A stretch of 64,000 nt of DNA. It comes from Manduca sexta (lineage: Eukaryota; Arthropoda; Insecta; Lepidoptera; Sphingidae). Location: positions 6,555,116 to 6,619,115 of the forward strand of contig NC_051121.1 of assembly GCF_014839805.1 (NCBI RefSeq). Direction: 5' to 3'. Position numbers and translations under genes: made by a program. The notes under the pieces are model-generated. The model made no database searches. It was not told the DNA's origin and saw only the letters and a list, made by a program, of their open reading frames with translations. The stretch's first letter is position 1. Each line of letters starts with the position of its first letter. Shown here piece by piece: positions 35,107-46,000 of this stretch.

Positions 35107-37563
35107 AAAATAATACAATAGCACATTTATTACAGAATACCTTTATCACGCAGGCGAAGCTAGGAGAAGTGGTGAAGAATTAATTGACTTACCTTTGAAC
35201 ATTTTCAGATAATTATGTAAAACTCACTGTTTTCGAATGTGAAATAATAATTTGTTTCCCATCAACATTACGTGTTTTTCAACTGTGGGATATTTTGTTT
35301 CCCATTAACATTACAATGTAATCATACGATATCTCACGATTTTCACTATAAGGTCAGGGCTCCTATTCCTTCTACGGTGGTATATCTGTCTGTTTGCAAT
35401 CACAGGCGTTTTAATCGAAGGACAGCTTTAATGTCCTTTGAATAGGAGATTTTCAACTGTCTTGCCTATACAGCTATCAAAGCAGCCATACGAATAGAAC
35501 GCCCGTAATTGCAAGACAACGGATTCGCCTCTATAGACGGAATACGGCCTGAATTTAATATTAATTCTAACTGCTCAGGAATGTACAAATAAAAATGAGT
35601 TATACTTAAGTTTAAGAACACAGGCACAGGTTAAGCTTAGTACAATCACAAGTTAATACATTTGGCTCACAGAATATTTGTACAACATATTATACCGTTG
35701 GTTTACTGAAAGAACTCACTAATTGCAAAAAATCATCAAGTACAGTTTATAACGCCCTGAACATAATATAATATTTAACATGCTCACTTGATTTTAATAA
35801 TAAAAATTATATCTAATAGGATATAGGGAAAACAATATAACTAATTCATACTTTTGTATTTGTCAGTTAATGAGTTCTCGCAGTAAACCGACAATACTTT
35901 TATTATTATTTTAATAATTTATTCATTTTTACTAATCAACGTGATATCAATATACACCGGATTTTTTTATGATAATTAAATCACATTTATTAGTAAATCT
36001 ATTTTATAACTTACACTAAGGAAAAGGGGCTAAAATGGTCTACAACGTAAAACTTATATATACATGGTGTTCTTTTAATCACCTTTATCGATTATGACTA
36101 AGGTAAGGTCCTTACTAATAAACGTTGCATATATCTCTCATAGTTCTACAATGGTGTGTCTGGTTTCTTATAAATTATTTGTCGGTCGACATAAAAAGAC
36201 ATGTTACCGTATAACAATGTCACATGTATAAAACCTTTATTATGCTTTCTAAGAATTGAGACGTCCTGTGGCAGCTCTTATTTAAAATTTCATATTTTTG
36301 GACGGTAGAATGTATTAACGTCGTTTGTATGTAAATGAAAAATATCATAGTTAGTAATGCAACTGCAGTTATACTAACGCTTCTTACCACGTGTTATGAG
36401 TTATCGATTTAGCAAACAAAATAAAATTATTTTAATATAAAATATTATAAATATACACCTTAAAACCCCTTAGATGAAATAAAAAAAAACATATCAATCA
36501 AAACATGATTTCAATCGAAAAAACTTAAACAATCAGGAAACTAAGCATCTATCGTTAATATCCCAATCCCACAAAGATTACTTTGACAGCTGTTACAGGG
36601 TTCATGATTTTAACCAAGTATAGTAAGATGGTATGGAGTATAAAACTTTATTTAAACCTTTAAACAACGAGTTATTACACGATCAGTCCAATCGGTGGCC
36701 TTGTATCAATCTTTTAATTTTATTATGCAAATATATTGTGACCCAATCTATAATCTATACTATTTGATCAGTCGACAGTCAGATATCTATCGTGCTATGG
36801 TTACTGAGTGAACTGTTGAATTCACCGTATAATAGCTCACATAGATTCCAAACCCAGTGTAATATCGGTCTTAAACCTTGGTAGAAATTCAGTAATCATA
36901 TTTTTGTATTTCATTAAACCAGCATTTCCCCACCCTCGTCTTTTATCTCTGTCCATCGCAATCGACTATTTCCTTTATAATATGCTTATAGTAAATGTTA
37001 CGAGAGAGCTTACAAGCGGTAAAATTATATTGAACATAATCTTTTCAACGACTGGAGACAAGTTTTGCCAAATTCAGGGTCCATCACTAATTTTGAACCT
37101 TGCTCGAGCGTATTAAACTTGAGATAGGTATTAATGGGACAGTAAAATCGAAGATTCATAGAGTTTACCAAAAGCAAAACCCATAAATATGGCCAATAAC
37201 TATAAAGCTTACGAAACCACTATACTGCGCTAGCTATTTTTACCGGCAAATTAAGAAAGCATACCTACATTACATAACACCATTCAATATTGCAGCAAGT
37301 AGACTGAATGCATATAGACACAACACCGAAAATGATGCACCGACTTTGATAGAGGAACACTTTATGAGCTACCCTAAGCGTACGTAACGAATATCCTTAT
37401 TTTTTAATGTTCAGATTAAAATTAAGTTTATAAATGTCTTGTCAAACTAGAGTAAGTAAAATGCTAGGACGGACAGCAGTCCCACACATTTCCGATTACA
37501 ACTGAACTCCACTCATATAATTCTTAGCAATATTTTAATATGAAAATGATGCAGTTTCAGCTT

Positions 37564-37682
37564 CAAAGTTCTCTATAGGAATTTCGAGGGTGTGTGAAGT
37601 CTGGCAATCCGCACTAGGCTCTCTGTAGTAGAGGAGATCCATACCCAGCAGTATAGAATGCAGGGCTGCTATAATTATTATA
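37564..37682 (+). repeat. SINE family B, 5'-truncated copy
   Basis: AGTTCTCTATAGGAATTTCG, GTGTGTGAAGTCTGGCAATC, ends GCAGGGCTGCTATAATTATT. The part with the tRNA-like head is missing. Confidence 0.6.
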
Positions 37683-37829
37683 TTCAGCTTCATAATCTTA
37701 TTTCCTTAGTCAGGCGAAACAAACAACTGGATTTTTTCAAAATAATTGTGTTGCATGTTTTTTACGCCGGAAAATAATTAATTCTAGATTCCGGCGTAAA
37801 AAACTCACAGAAATATATCGTGTTATAAT

Positions 37830-37913
37830 TTAACTACAAAGGCAGCTGTTGTCGTTGGAAGGCGCGGACCTCCTCTGTCGCGGCAGTGTCACTACTCCGT
37901 GACCCACTTCACC
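37830..37913 (-). CDS. Rab33: Rab33 coding exon 5 (stop)
   Basis: 28 codons including TAA: hypervariable tail [20 protein letters not shown] ending SCLCS. Acceptor TCTCATTCCCAG. This exon is the least certain because the tail is not conserved, but phase and the paired cysteines support it. Confidence 0.82.
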   Translation of the reverse strand, partial: GEVGHGVVTLPRQRRSAPSNDNSCLCS

Positions 37914-40900
37914 CTGGGAATGAGAAGAAATTAGGTCAGTTATAGTAATTAACTTAACGACGGTTGAATGGTTAATTAACTTAAGTGTCATTTTTTGCGA
38001 TACTAAGTTTCATACATATTTAAAATCAGCACTTTTATGTTTTCTTAACCTAGTTAAAAATTATCTAAAAAAAATTCGCATAAGTCAATTAGATACTTTC
38101 AAACGTCGATATTGAATCTACAAGGAACTTAATGGTAGGTTTATTACTATACCCAGTTTGGCAAATTTTTTAATCTCGCAATAATTTTATCTAAATCTTT
38201 TAGTCACTAATTCAGAAGACAGGGTCGTCTTCGCCAAGGGATTCAAGGGGGTACGTGGCAACATTCTGCTCAGTAATGGCAATATAGGTAATCTAATAGT
38301 TTCCCAAAGCACTCGTTTTTCAACTATCATTTTCAATAAACGATTCCAATCTCCTTTTACCATTCATAGCCAAAATAGATCAATCAGAACAATATTTTTG
38401 CCATGTTTACAAATGACATATTTTGATTGGTTTATACTCAGGACCAGATCGAAGATAAAATTTTACATAATTTACTGAAAACCGTCATAAGACTTTTACA
38501 GTGTACTCACCGCTACTTTCACCACTCTGAGAGACTGTTTCGAATACAATTTGTGCGCTAACGTCATGAATATAGACTCGACGTTGTCACACTCGGATTC
38601 AAGAAGCGCAGACGTCTCGAACAACTGGAAAACGCAAAATGCTATAAAGGTACAAAGTATTGTTTGGTATTCAATTGCGCTCGCCATCCTGAGACATGAT
38701 ATGTTGAGTCTTATTATGTCCAGTAGTTACACTGGCTGCAATTCCCTTCAAACCGGAACACAACAGTGACTACACACTGCTGCTTGGCAGCAGAAATAGA
38801 CATTACGTTGATCCTACTCAGGCAGACTCTCACATATGAGGAACCTACCACCAGTGTTTTTTATAGGTAATTTCTTCCACGAAAACGCGCCCTACCATAT
38901 CTAAGTCGGGGTGGCGCAGTAAGGAGACCGATGCAAGCCTCAGCCTCGAAGACCCCGTAGGCTTGTCTCTGTGACGAAGTTCTACTGTGGTTCGAACGGT
39001 GGGCAGAAGTCCTGGGTCCGATCTCCTTATTGGGTAACGTGAAGAGTGTTATTGTGTTTTCCTGCTCACAGCTCAGAGTCTAGAATTTGTCAGCGTGTGC
39101 TTGATATGTCGATAGGTTTGTGCCTACCTTTTCGGTAGAAGAAGACGTGGTTGTATAAGTATTATTTCCCACGATTTTTGGGTCGGAATAAAGATCAAGG
39201 CATGATAGCTTATAAGTAAGTTGATGTATCCTCACTGCGAATAATGTAAGTAATTTACAAAATCTAAATAGTATGACTGGCTGTTGCCACCATTAATTAC
39301 TCCGCAGTCTGTACTGAAATTTTGACAAAGGGGTATGGGATAATAAAAGGTATAGGAATGTATATAGTGGGGGAGCTTGTGATCTCATATTTCAATATCG
39401 ATTTATTTTGATAACTTCGAGCAATAATTGATAACATAATATAATATTTTTATCATGAGTATTTATGATAATTTGAAATTTGAAGCACTTATCTATCGTA
39501 GAACGTACACTGTAATCACAAGTCACGAGCGGTGCGTCAGCCTTTAGATGATTTAATGATGTCAGGTGGTGTATAGACGAGGGGCAGGAAGGATTCTGCT
39601 TGCTCACCTTCTTTAATTTAGCGAACATAAGATTGTTGGCAAAGCGGGTGCTTGATTTTGTGTTATCGTAGACGCGAAGAGTGTCCTTTGATGTTGGGAA
39701 GCATATTTAGCCCCCGAATACAGAGAGGGCCTGCAAGGCAGGATCGAACAGGGAGATCACGCGAACCTAACTCAGTGCAACAGGATATCCAGAGGCAGTC
39801 TCGTTTTCGCCAAAGAAGGCTAACGCGGTGACTAGTCCCAACTCCCAACGCTCGCTAGGATTACTTTATATACCCGAGAATCGACATCATCAATCGCTAT
39901 ATACCCGAGAATCGACATCATCAATCATTGGGTCGTAAGACCGATGAAACTAACACAAACGTTCCACTCATTATACCAGTAGTGGCAGACATAATGTGAT
40001 TTTTTCTCTCTCGAATAATAATTATAGGATAGAGGAAATTACTTCCAAGATTTCTGCGGAAATTTTCGCGTTCGTAGTATTAATAAGTAACGTAATAGAA
40101 CATTGGTAATACTCACTGGCATTCCGTATTTATCTGCCAGCCGCTGCGCGTAAGTTGTTGCCAGCCGCGACTCTGGCGTGCCACAGTCGCACTTGTTTCC
40201 TACCAGAACCCTCGGAGCTCCCATCAGGCCGTGAGACTCCACTTCTTGCATCCAACTCGCTATGGACTGAATAACGAATATGGTATATTTAAATTGGGTC
40301 TGCCATTGCTTTTGTGTTCATTTAATGCATGTGTCTAGAAATTCCCATCCTATTTAGCCAATCGCCCGGTTTGGTCTATCAGAAAATTTTTTTTTGATTG
40401 GAATATTCTATTTTCGATAGCCTGGTCCGAACTGTTGGTAAAACTGGTACTCTAGATAACTTGAATTTCATATATCAAACCGTTAGGAAACAACATGGGT
40501 TCCACCCAAACAAATCCAAAAAATAATAATATAATAATAGTTTTACTATGTATATGTACATATAATTGGGAATAATTCGGAACTTTCTGAGATTTTGTTG
40601 TTCTGTCCTTTTTATTATATTATATCTACTCTTTTATTTTATTATATGTAGAAGAAAGAACCTACATTTCTTGTATACTTATTTTGAAGTGTACTTACAT
40701 GAAACGTTTCTGGCTTAGTGACATCGTAGACTATAACAACAGCATGTACATTCCTGTAGTAATGCTGCACCATGGACTTGCGGAACCTCTCCTGACCTGC
40801 AGTATCCCATAGCTGGAGCTAGAACATGAATAAATTATGCTCTACTGCAAAAGCTTTTAATGTTTTTGGCCTCCAATAATCACTCCAAAACCACTTGTCT

Positions 40901-41774
40901 CAATATATTTTTAATGAGACATAATAATCTTTTTCTTCGAAACAAAAAAAATATATATTCTTTTATAAAAATAGTTGTGGCATAATAATTGTCAAAATTG
41001 TACACAAACCACTTAGCCTAAATAAAGAAATAAGTAACAAGGCATGCAGTGTTCACATGTAAGTTCTGTTACTTAATATACTATATCTACTGAAGTATGA
41101 AATATAGTTACTTTTCAATTATTTAATCATATGTTAGGAAATGATTACCTTATATTAAACTAGAATGTGGTGGTCGGCTACAGAACTGCATATTTTATAA
41201 ATACATCAGAAAGCGACATTGTGGTTGTGTTCTGATGCAGAAATCTTATTTTGTGTTCTTTCCTCTAAAATGGATGAGCTGCTGACTGGCGCAACAGTAT
41301 TACTATGGCCAAATCAGAGTGTGAACAGTCCCATAGATTAGACCCGAAGAAAATGTTTGAATGTTGGCATTTTTTTAATTTTTCATGTATAAACAATTAT
41401 TTAAATAATTGCAACAGTTAAATTATTGATATGATTTCTCGAAGTAATTGCATCATATTATCATACAATGTGTTAATAATGTTTTTTTCTATAATATATT
41501 AATTTACAATGGAGTAATAAAACACATTTTCTAATTTAGTATTGGAACGGTGGTAATTATTACAAATTGTTACCTTTATATCTTCATTCGCAATTTTCAC
41601 GGTTCGTTCTCTGAAGTCAACGCCTATCGTAGCTTCAGATTTCTCTAAAAACTGTCCTTCACAGAAGCGATAAGTCAGACATGTCTTACCCACACCTGAA
41701 TCACCCAAAACAATAATTTTAAATACTTTTTTCTGTTTCAGTCCGGGAATATCGTGATTTACAATCTCTGACAT
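37830..41774 (-). CDS. Rab33: Rab33-type small GTPase, five coding exons
   Basis: Rab33 GTPases act at the Golgi and on autophagosome formation in animals (family knowledge). Seen: exons 41574-41774, 40699-40818, 40117-40266, 38511-38624 and 37830-37913 join in phase 0 to 222 residues. Motifs: P-loop GDSGVGKT (24-31), switch I with [11 protein letters not shown] (48-58), switch [22 protein letters not shown] (71-90), NKCD (131-134) and ETSA (160-163). [17 protein letters not shown] and IFMTLAHKL are Rab33 rather than Rab30/Rab1 traits. The C-terminus reads NDNSCLCS: two cysteines separated by one residue but followed by Ser, an unusual ending for a Rab prenylation site. The start is the only upstream in-frame ATG and gives a normal N-terminus. 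The gene is divergent from Sbf. Assignment to Rab33 subfamily is by motif; orthology was not tested by tree. Confidence 0.93.
37914..38510. other. Rab33 intron 4 (597 bp)
   Basis: Holds the family E MITE-like copy at 37961-38108; otherwise AT-rich. Confidence 0.6.
37961..38108. repeat. MITE-like element, family E, copy 2
   Basis: TTGAATGGTTAATTAACTTA, TTGCGATACTAAGTTTCATA, AAAATCAGCAC, then GTCAATTAGATACTTTCAA; colinear with 21476-21619. Confidence 0.6.
38511..38624 (-). CDS. Rab33: Rab33 coding exon 4
   Basis: 38 codons, [20 protein letters not shown] to VVKVA. Acceptor GCGTTTTCCAG, donor GCG|GTGAGT. Confidence 0.94.
38660..38868 (+). repeat. Dispersed repeat family F, best copy
   Basis: GCGCTCGCCATCCTGAGACA, TTATTATGTCCAGTAGTTAC, CCCTTCAAACCGGAACACAA, GCTTGGCAGCAGAAATAGAC, TCTCACATATGAGGAACCTA. 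Other pieces at 13575-13695 (-), 32505-32665, 51166-51235 and 58880-59000. Confidence 0.65.
39867..39927. repeat. 31-bp tandem duplication
   Basis: Two nearly complete units of 31 bp, each with ACCCGAGAATCGACATCATC. Confidence 0.8.
40117..40266 (-). CDS. Rab33: Rab33 coding exon 3
   Basis: 50 codons, [20 protein letters not shown], then LVGNKCD, to DKYGMP. Acceptor GTTATTCAG, donor CCA|GTGAGT. Confidence 0.94.
40267..40698. other. Rab33 intron 2 (432 bp)
   Basis: No repeat or coding signal recognised. Confidence 0.6.
40699..40818 (-). CDS. Rab33: Rab33 coding exon 2
   Basis: 40 codons, [20 protein letters not shown] to KPETFH. Acceptor CATGTTCTAG, donor CAT|GTAAGT. Confidence 0.95.
40819..41573. 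other. Rab33 intron 1 (755 bp)
   Basis: AT-rich, no repeat recognised. Confidence 0.6.
41574..41774 (-). CDS. Rab33: Rab33 coding exon 1
   Basis: 67 codons, M to DIK; P-loop and switch I. Donor AAG|GTAACA read on the - strand. Confidence 0.94.
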
Positions 41775-42946
41775 TGTTTAATTTGCCGTAATACGGAAGT
41801 ATTTGCATAAAAGGTTATCACTTTTATTGACTCTCATCAAAACATCAATATTTTGTTTGGGTTATCAATTAGATTAACCTTCCTAATAAAAAGACACTAC
41901 TTTTCACAAATATTTTCTGTCAAATTACTTATCTTCTTCTTCACAAATCATACTTCATGAGAGGAAATGAGACAAAGCAAGACGACTTTTTACTTTGTCA
42001 TGCTGGATAATAAGTTGGATTATATATTCGGAACAGATAATATTTTTGACTAAAGAAACGTTATTATACATCTATTATGAACTTTTCTGTTCAATACCTA
42101 TAACGTATCTACATTAGCTAGAAAACATAGTATTATAAAATGTAAACATTTTAATTATTGAAGTTTTTTTACTTTACATCTCTGTAGATAATTATATGAT
42201 ACTAAATTAGTCCTTAATAATATTTACATGGTTGTTCTGAATACATAACTTTTGTATAAGGTACTTACTTCTTATTGTTTGTCATTGTGATCCACAGTTT
42301 GATTTTATTATATATCTTTATGCTCTTATTTTTATATATTTAATAGTATTGTCGATTATTACCTCAATTTATTACTAAAAACACTCAAAGGAAACGTTTC
42401 AAAACGGTTACAAGTTATTAGGCTGGCAATGATTTTATGGTAGATTTTTTAGTACTTTACTTGCAAATCTACCAATCTACCATATTCATAGTACATTTTT
42501 TAGACATGTCGGTCGTACAACTAAAGGACTACGTTGATTGACGCGAGAATAGTTATTTTATTATAAAATATACAATTGACCGCTTGTTCTACGTATTAAG
42601 TTTGATATTTACACGAAAGTTTAAAATTGTTAAATTATTCCATTGACAACCGGTTTCGTATGACGGAACAGTGCAGCTAACCTATGTATCTGGGCAATCT
42701 ATATTCTTTCTTGTAATTTGTGGTTCAACTTCTTCAACTGGCGATAAATGAAAGTGTTGTTTACATTCCGTGAAGTGTATGGTGTGCGAATATTGTGCGT
42801 AGCGTGTGTTGACCGTCTGGGAATGTGTTTGTGTTTCTAATATGAAGGCGCCGACCGTTCTGTGTATAAAATGTGTATAAATGATTATAATTTAATTAAT
42901 AAGTGTTTTTGTGGTGTGTGTGCTCGGATGTTGCCGTAGGATTGCC
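41775..42946. promoter_or_regulatory. Divergent intergenic region, Rab33 and Sbf 5' regions
   Basis: 1.17 kb between the opposite-facing start codons; must hold both 5' UTRs and the promoters, possibly shared. No clear TATA box for either gene. A short inverted repeat, TGGTAGATTTTTTAGTAC near 42438 and the complementary CTACCATATTCATAGTACAT near 42477, is present. Confidence 0.5.
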
Positions 42947-43001
42947 ATGTCCAGGCTCGTGGACTACTTCGTTATTGTGGGATTCGACCACGAGAAAGAA
43001 A
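42947..43001 (+). CDS. Sbf: Sbf coding exon 1
   Basis: 18 codons plus one base, MSRLVDYFVIVGFDHEKE; donor GAAA|GTAAGT. ATG context ATTGCCATGT. Confidence 0.92.
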
Positions 43002-46000
43002 GTAAGTGAAGATTATGATAATTACTCTTGATCCGCGTAGATTGATCTGATGTCATAGTTACGTGTTGGCGCGAAACTTCTGCATTCAAATATTGATATT
43101 ATTTACCCCTTACATTTTATAATAATTCTTAGATGTTAGACCAAGGAAGTTATAAATTATCTACTATTGAATTAACACAATATTATTATTGTAATTATTT
43201 TTTTTGTGTTTTTATGTTGCCAATATTTTAATAAAATTGTTAATATTTATTCTAAGTTTATACCAACCAACGAAATCATATTGTTTTCAGCAGTTTATTA
43301 AACAAAACACAATGCAATTAAGAAAGTTTGATAAGCTTATCACACATAATACATTAAGAAAATGTTTAAAAAAATAGATAAGAGCCATAACATTATCTTT
43401 CCTTCATTTAGTGTGATGATTAACTGTTTGAGTAGTAAATTGATTCCATTACCAAACCTCCATACATTATGAGAGACCCACAACTTTATGATTCACCTTT
43501 CCACAATCATCTTTAAAGATAACTCGTGAGTTAGGATTTTAAATGAGTTTTCTCATTAGATCAAATCAGGTTGTATGTAATGTAGTATTTTTAATTATTA
43601 CCAACATTAAATAATCTTAATTTTTTTTAGAACATTTGATGTTGATCGATGATAAATTCAATAATGGGCTACGCTAGGGAATGCTTTATTATACATTCTG
43701 GATGGTATTTTCACTATCTTATTACATCTATCATTAGTAAGTGGCACTGGATTGCTGGTTAAAATTATTAATTATATTGGATAATAAATATTAATGGTGT
43801 CATCGAATAATACCTCTTAAGTTTTTTTTTGTGATTGCAACATTCTTCTTCTTCTTGTCATTTGTGTTATTAGTTACGGTGCATATATTAAACGTGTTAC
43901 AACAGAATTCTTGTTAATTTTACCATTAAAAGCCCTAATATGAACAAATTATAACTCATAATTTAAATTGTGTATAATATGGTATAAAAAAAGGCCTCTA
44001 GAAATATTTAAGGCACTTTGATAAGATAGTATTAAAATAGAACAATCTTTTGCTTGCAGCTTTGATTATATGAATGATTTTTTGCAGGATAAAAGTAGCC
44101 TATGTCCCACCCAGGATTAAAAAACTATCTCCATACCAAATTTTATTGAAAGCCATTCAGTAGTTCTTGAATTTATCATGTTCAGACAAATGGACAAAGC
44201 GAGGGACTTTTATTATTTTTGCAGGAATAGTGTTATTTTCTTAAGCCATATTTCAAAATATTAAAGCAGTCAAAGTAAAATAAATAGCTAACTATTTTAC
44301 TATTTATTTAACAAAATTATAGTGTCCGTATTGCCAAATCAATAAATATTTCATAAGTTATACTGCATGATATGGAAAACTTCAAATGTATTTTATTATG
44401 TCTAGGGTTCCATGTAAATGCATTTTGTTAAATATTGTATTTATTATTTACAAACCTTTAATTACAAGTGCCATAGTGGCATAACAGGTAAGAAGCTTGC
44501 TATCAAATAACAGGCTGCAGTGTTTGTGTGCAATTTTGAGCAAATATTGACAGTGGTTTTAGGACAGCTAAACATACTTCTGGATATACAAAATTCAAAA
44601 TGTCAGTAACTCACTATGGAATAAAATTGGACAAAATGGTTTTTACACAAAACCTTCCATTTGACTATGACATGCATAGTTTTATTTATTTATAAAATTA
44701 AATTATAACATCAGTTACAGTTAATGCAAGCATTATGACCCCATTGCACCTGATAGTAGGTTCAGTGGGGTCCAATAGAATATCGACTGACGAGAGATGA
44801 TTACCCCTCGGTTGTCGATACAATTATGCTGGCCTGTTGGAACCAGATATAGACAGACTGATCCCGGAATGCAACACTTACCTGGGCCACTACAGCAGGT
44901 TTTATCACCTTGTGTACACAAATATGTGGTTTTGGCCTATTCGTCTACTTTATCTTATGGAAAATTAAGATTTATCTATTATTTTGTATTGTATTTTTCT
45001 TCTAACAATTAAAGTTATAGAATAATCAATTTTCTATTATAAGAATAAAAAAAAGTGTCAAATGAATATCTGCAACAGAATTATCGTAATAAAAATTTAG
45101 GAAGAATAAGATATTACTACACAGAAAGATTTATTTTGTTTCTAGGCAGCACATTGTTTACTCCTTCGAGCGCGGTATATTGGGAAACAAACACGTCGAT
45201 ATAAGTTACACTATGCTGGCCGAATATTAGGCATGTGGCCATAGATGCTATTTGTTGTAAATTTAATTATAATTAGTCATTACGACATTATCATGCACCT
45301 CATGAGAATTATTCCCAGCACTATAATGTGTATTTCCAAGGGCTCAATGTTCACATGTTGATGAGTCAGTTGGTTCGTCGACACGGTATGCATTTATCGC
45401 ACACCGTCGATTAAAAGTCAATGCATAACGCTATTGTGGCAAGCCGCTGATAAGTCTAATTAGTGTTGTGTTTGACTTTTAGTACAACATTTCTTCGACC
45501 AATTCACGGGTAAGCATACTCACGCCATTTATGTCCCCACTGGGGTAGGCAGCCGCGGCAAAGGGCTCATATAATCCGATTCCTGCTGGCTTCCCTTTCG
45601 TAATAATATAATAGTAATAATATCAGCCCTGTATTATATACTTGCCCACTGCTGAGCACGGGCCTCCTCTACTACTGAGAGGGATTAGGCCTTAGTCCAC
45701 CACGCTGGCCTAGTGCGGATTGGTAGACTTCACACTCCTTCGAACATTCCAATAGAGAACTTCTCAGATGTGCAGGTTTCCTCACGATGTTTTCCTTCAC
45801 CGGTTCAAGTGTGGAGCAAAGTTTCCCTTTCGTAACTTATGTAAAATCTAACTATTTGTGAACTGCATTTATGCATATCAGCAGTACCTAAATATTGTGC
45901 CGGGTTCCCATTCGGAAAATGTTATCCTTCGCCATTGGTAGGCAGAGGTTTCGAAAAGGTAGTGTCCATGGGAGAATATCCTGCATTGTTTGAGTTACGC

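Larger units (their letters stand above)
33512..37829. other. Intergenic DNA between tRNA-Trp and the 3' end of Rab33
   Basis: Contains a family A repeat (34001-34206), a retroposon-like stretch near 34620-35160, a small palindrome (35071-35106) and a truncated family B SINE (37564-37682). Part nearest 37830 should be Rab33 3' UTR; no strong AATAAA on the - strand was found close to the stop. Confidence 0.6.
38625..40116. other. Rab33 intron 3 (1.5 kb)
   Basis: Contains a family F repeat (38660-38868), an unclassified stretch (38905-39180) with tRNA-like GTGGTTCGAACGG, and a 31-bp tandem duplication at 39867-39927 (unit starts TATATACCCGAGAATCGACA). Confidence 0.6.
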
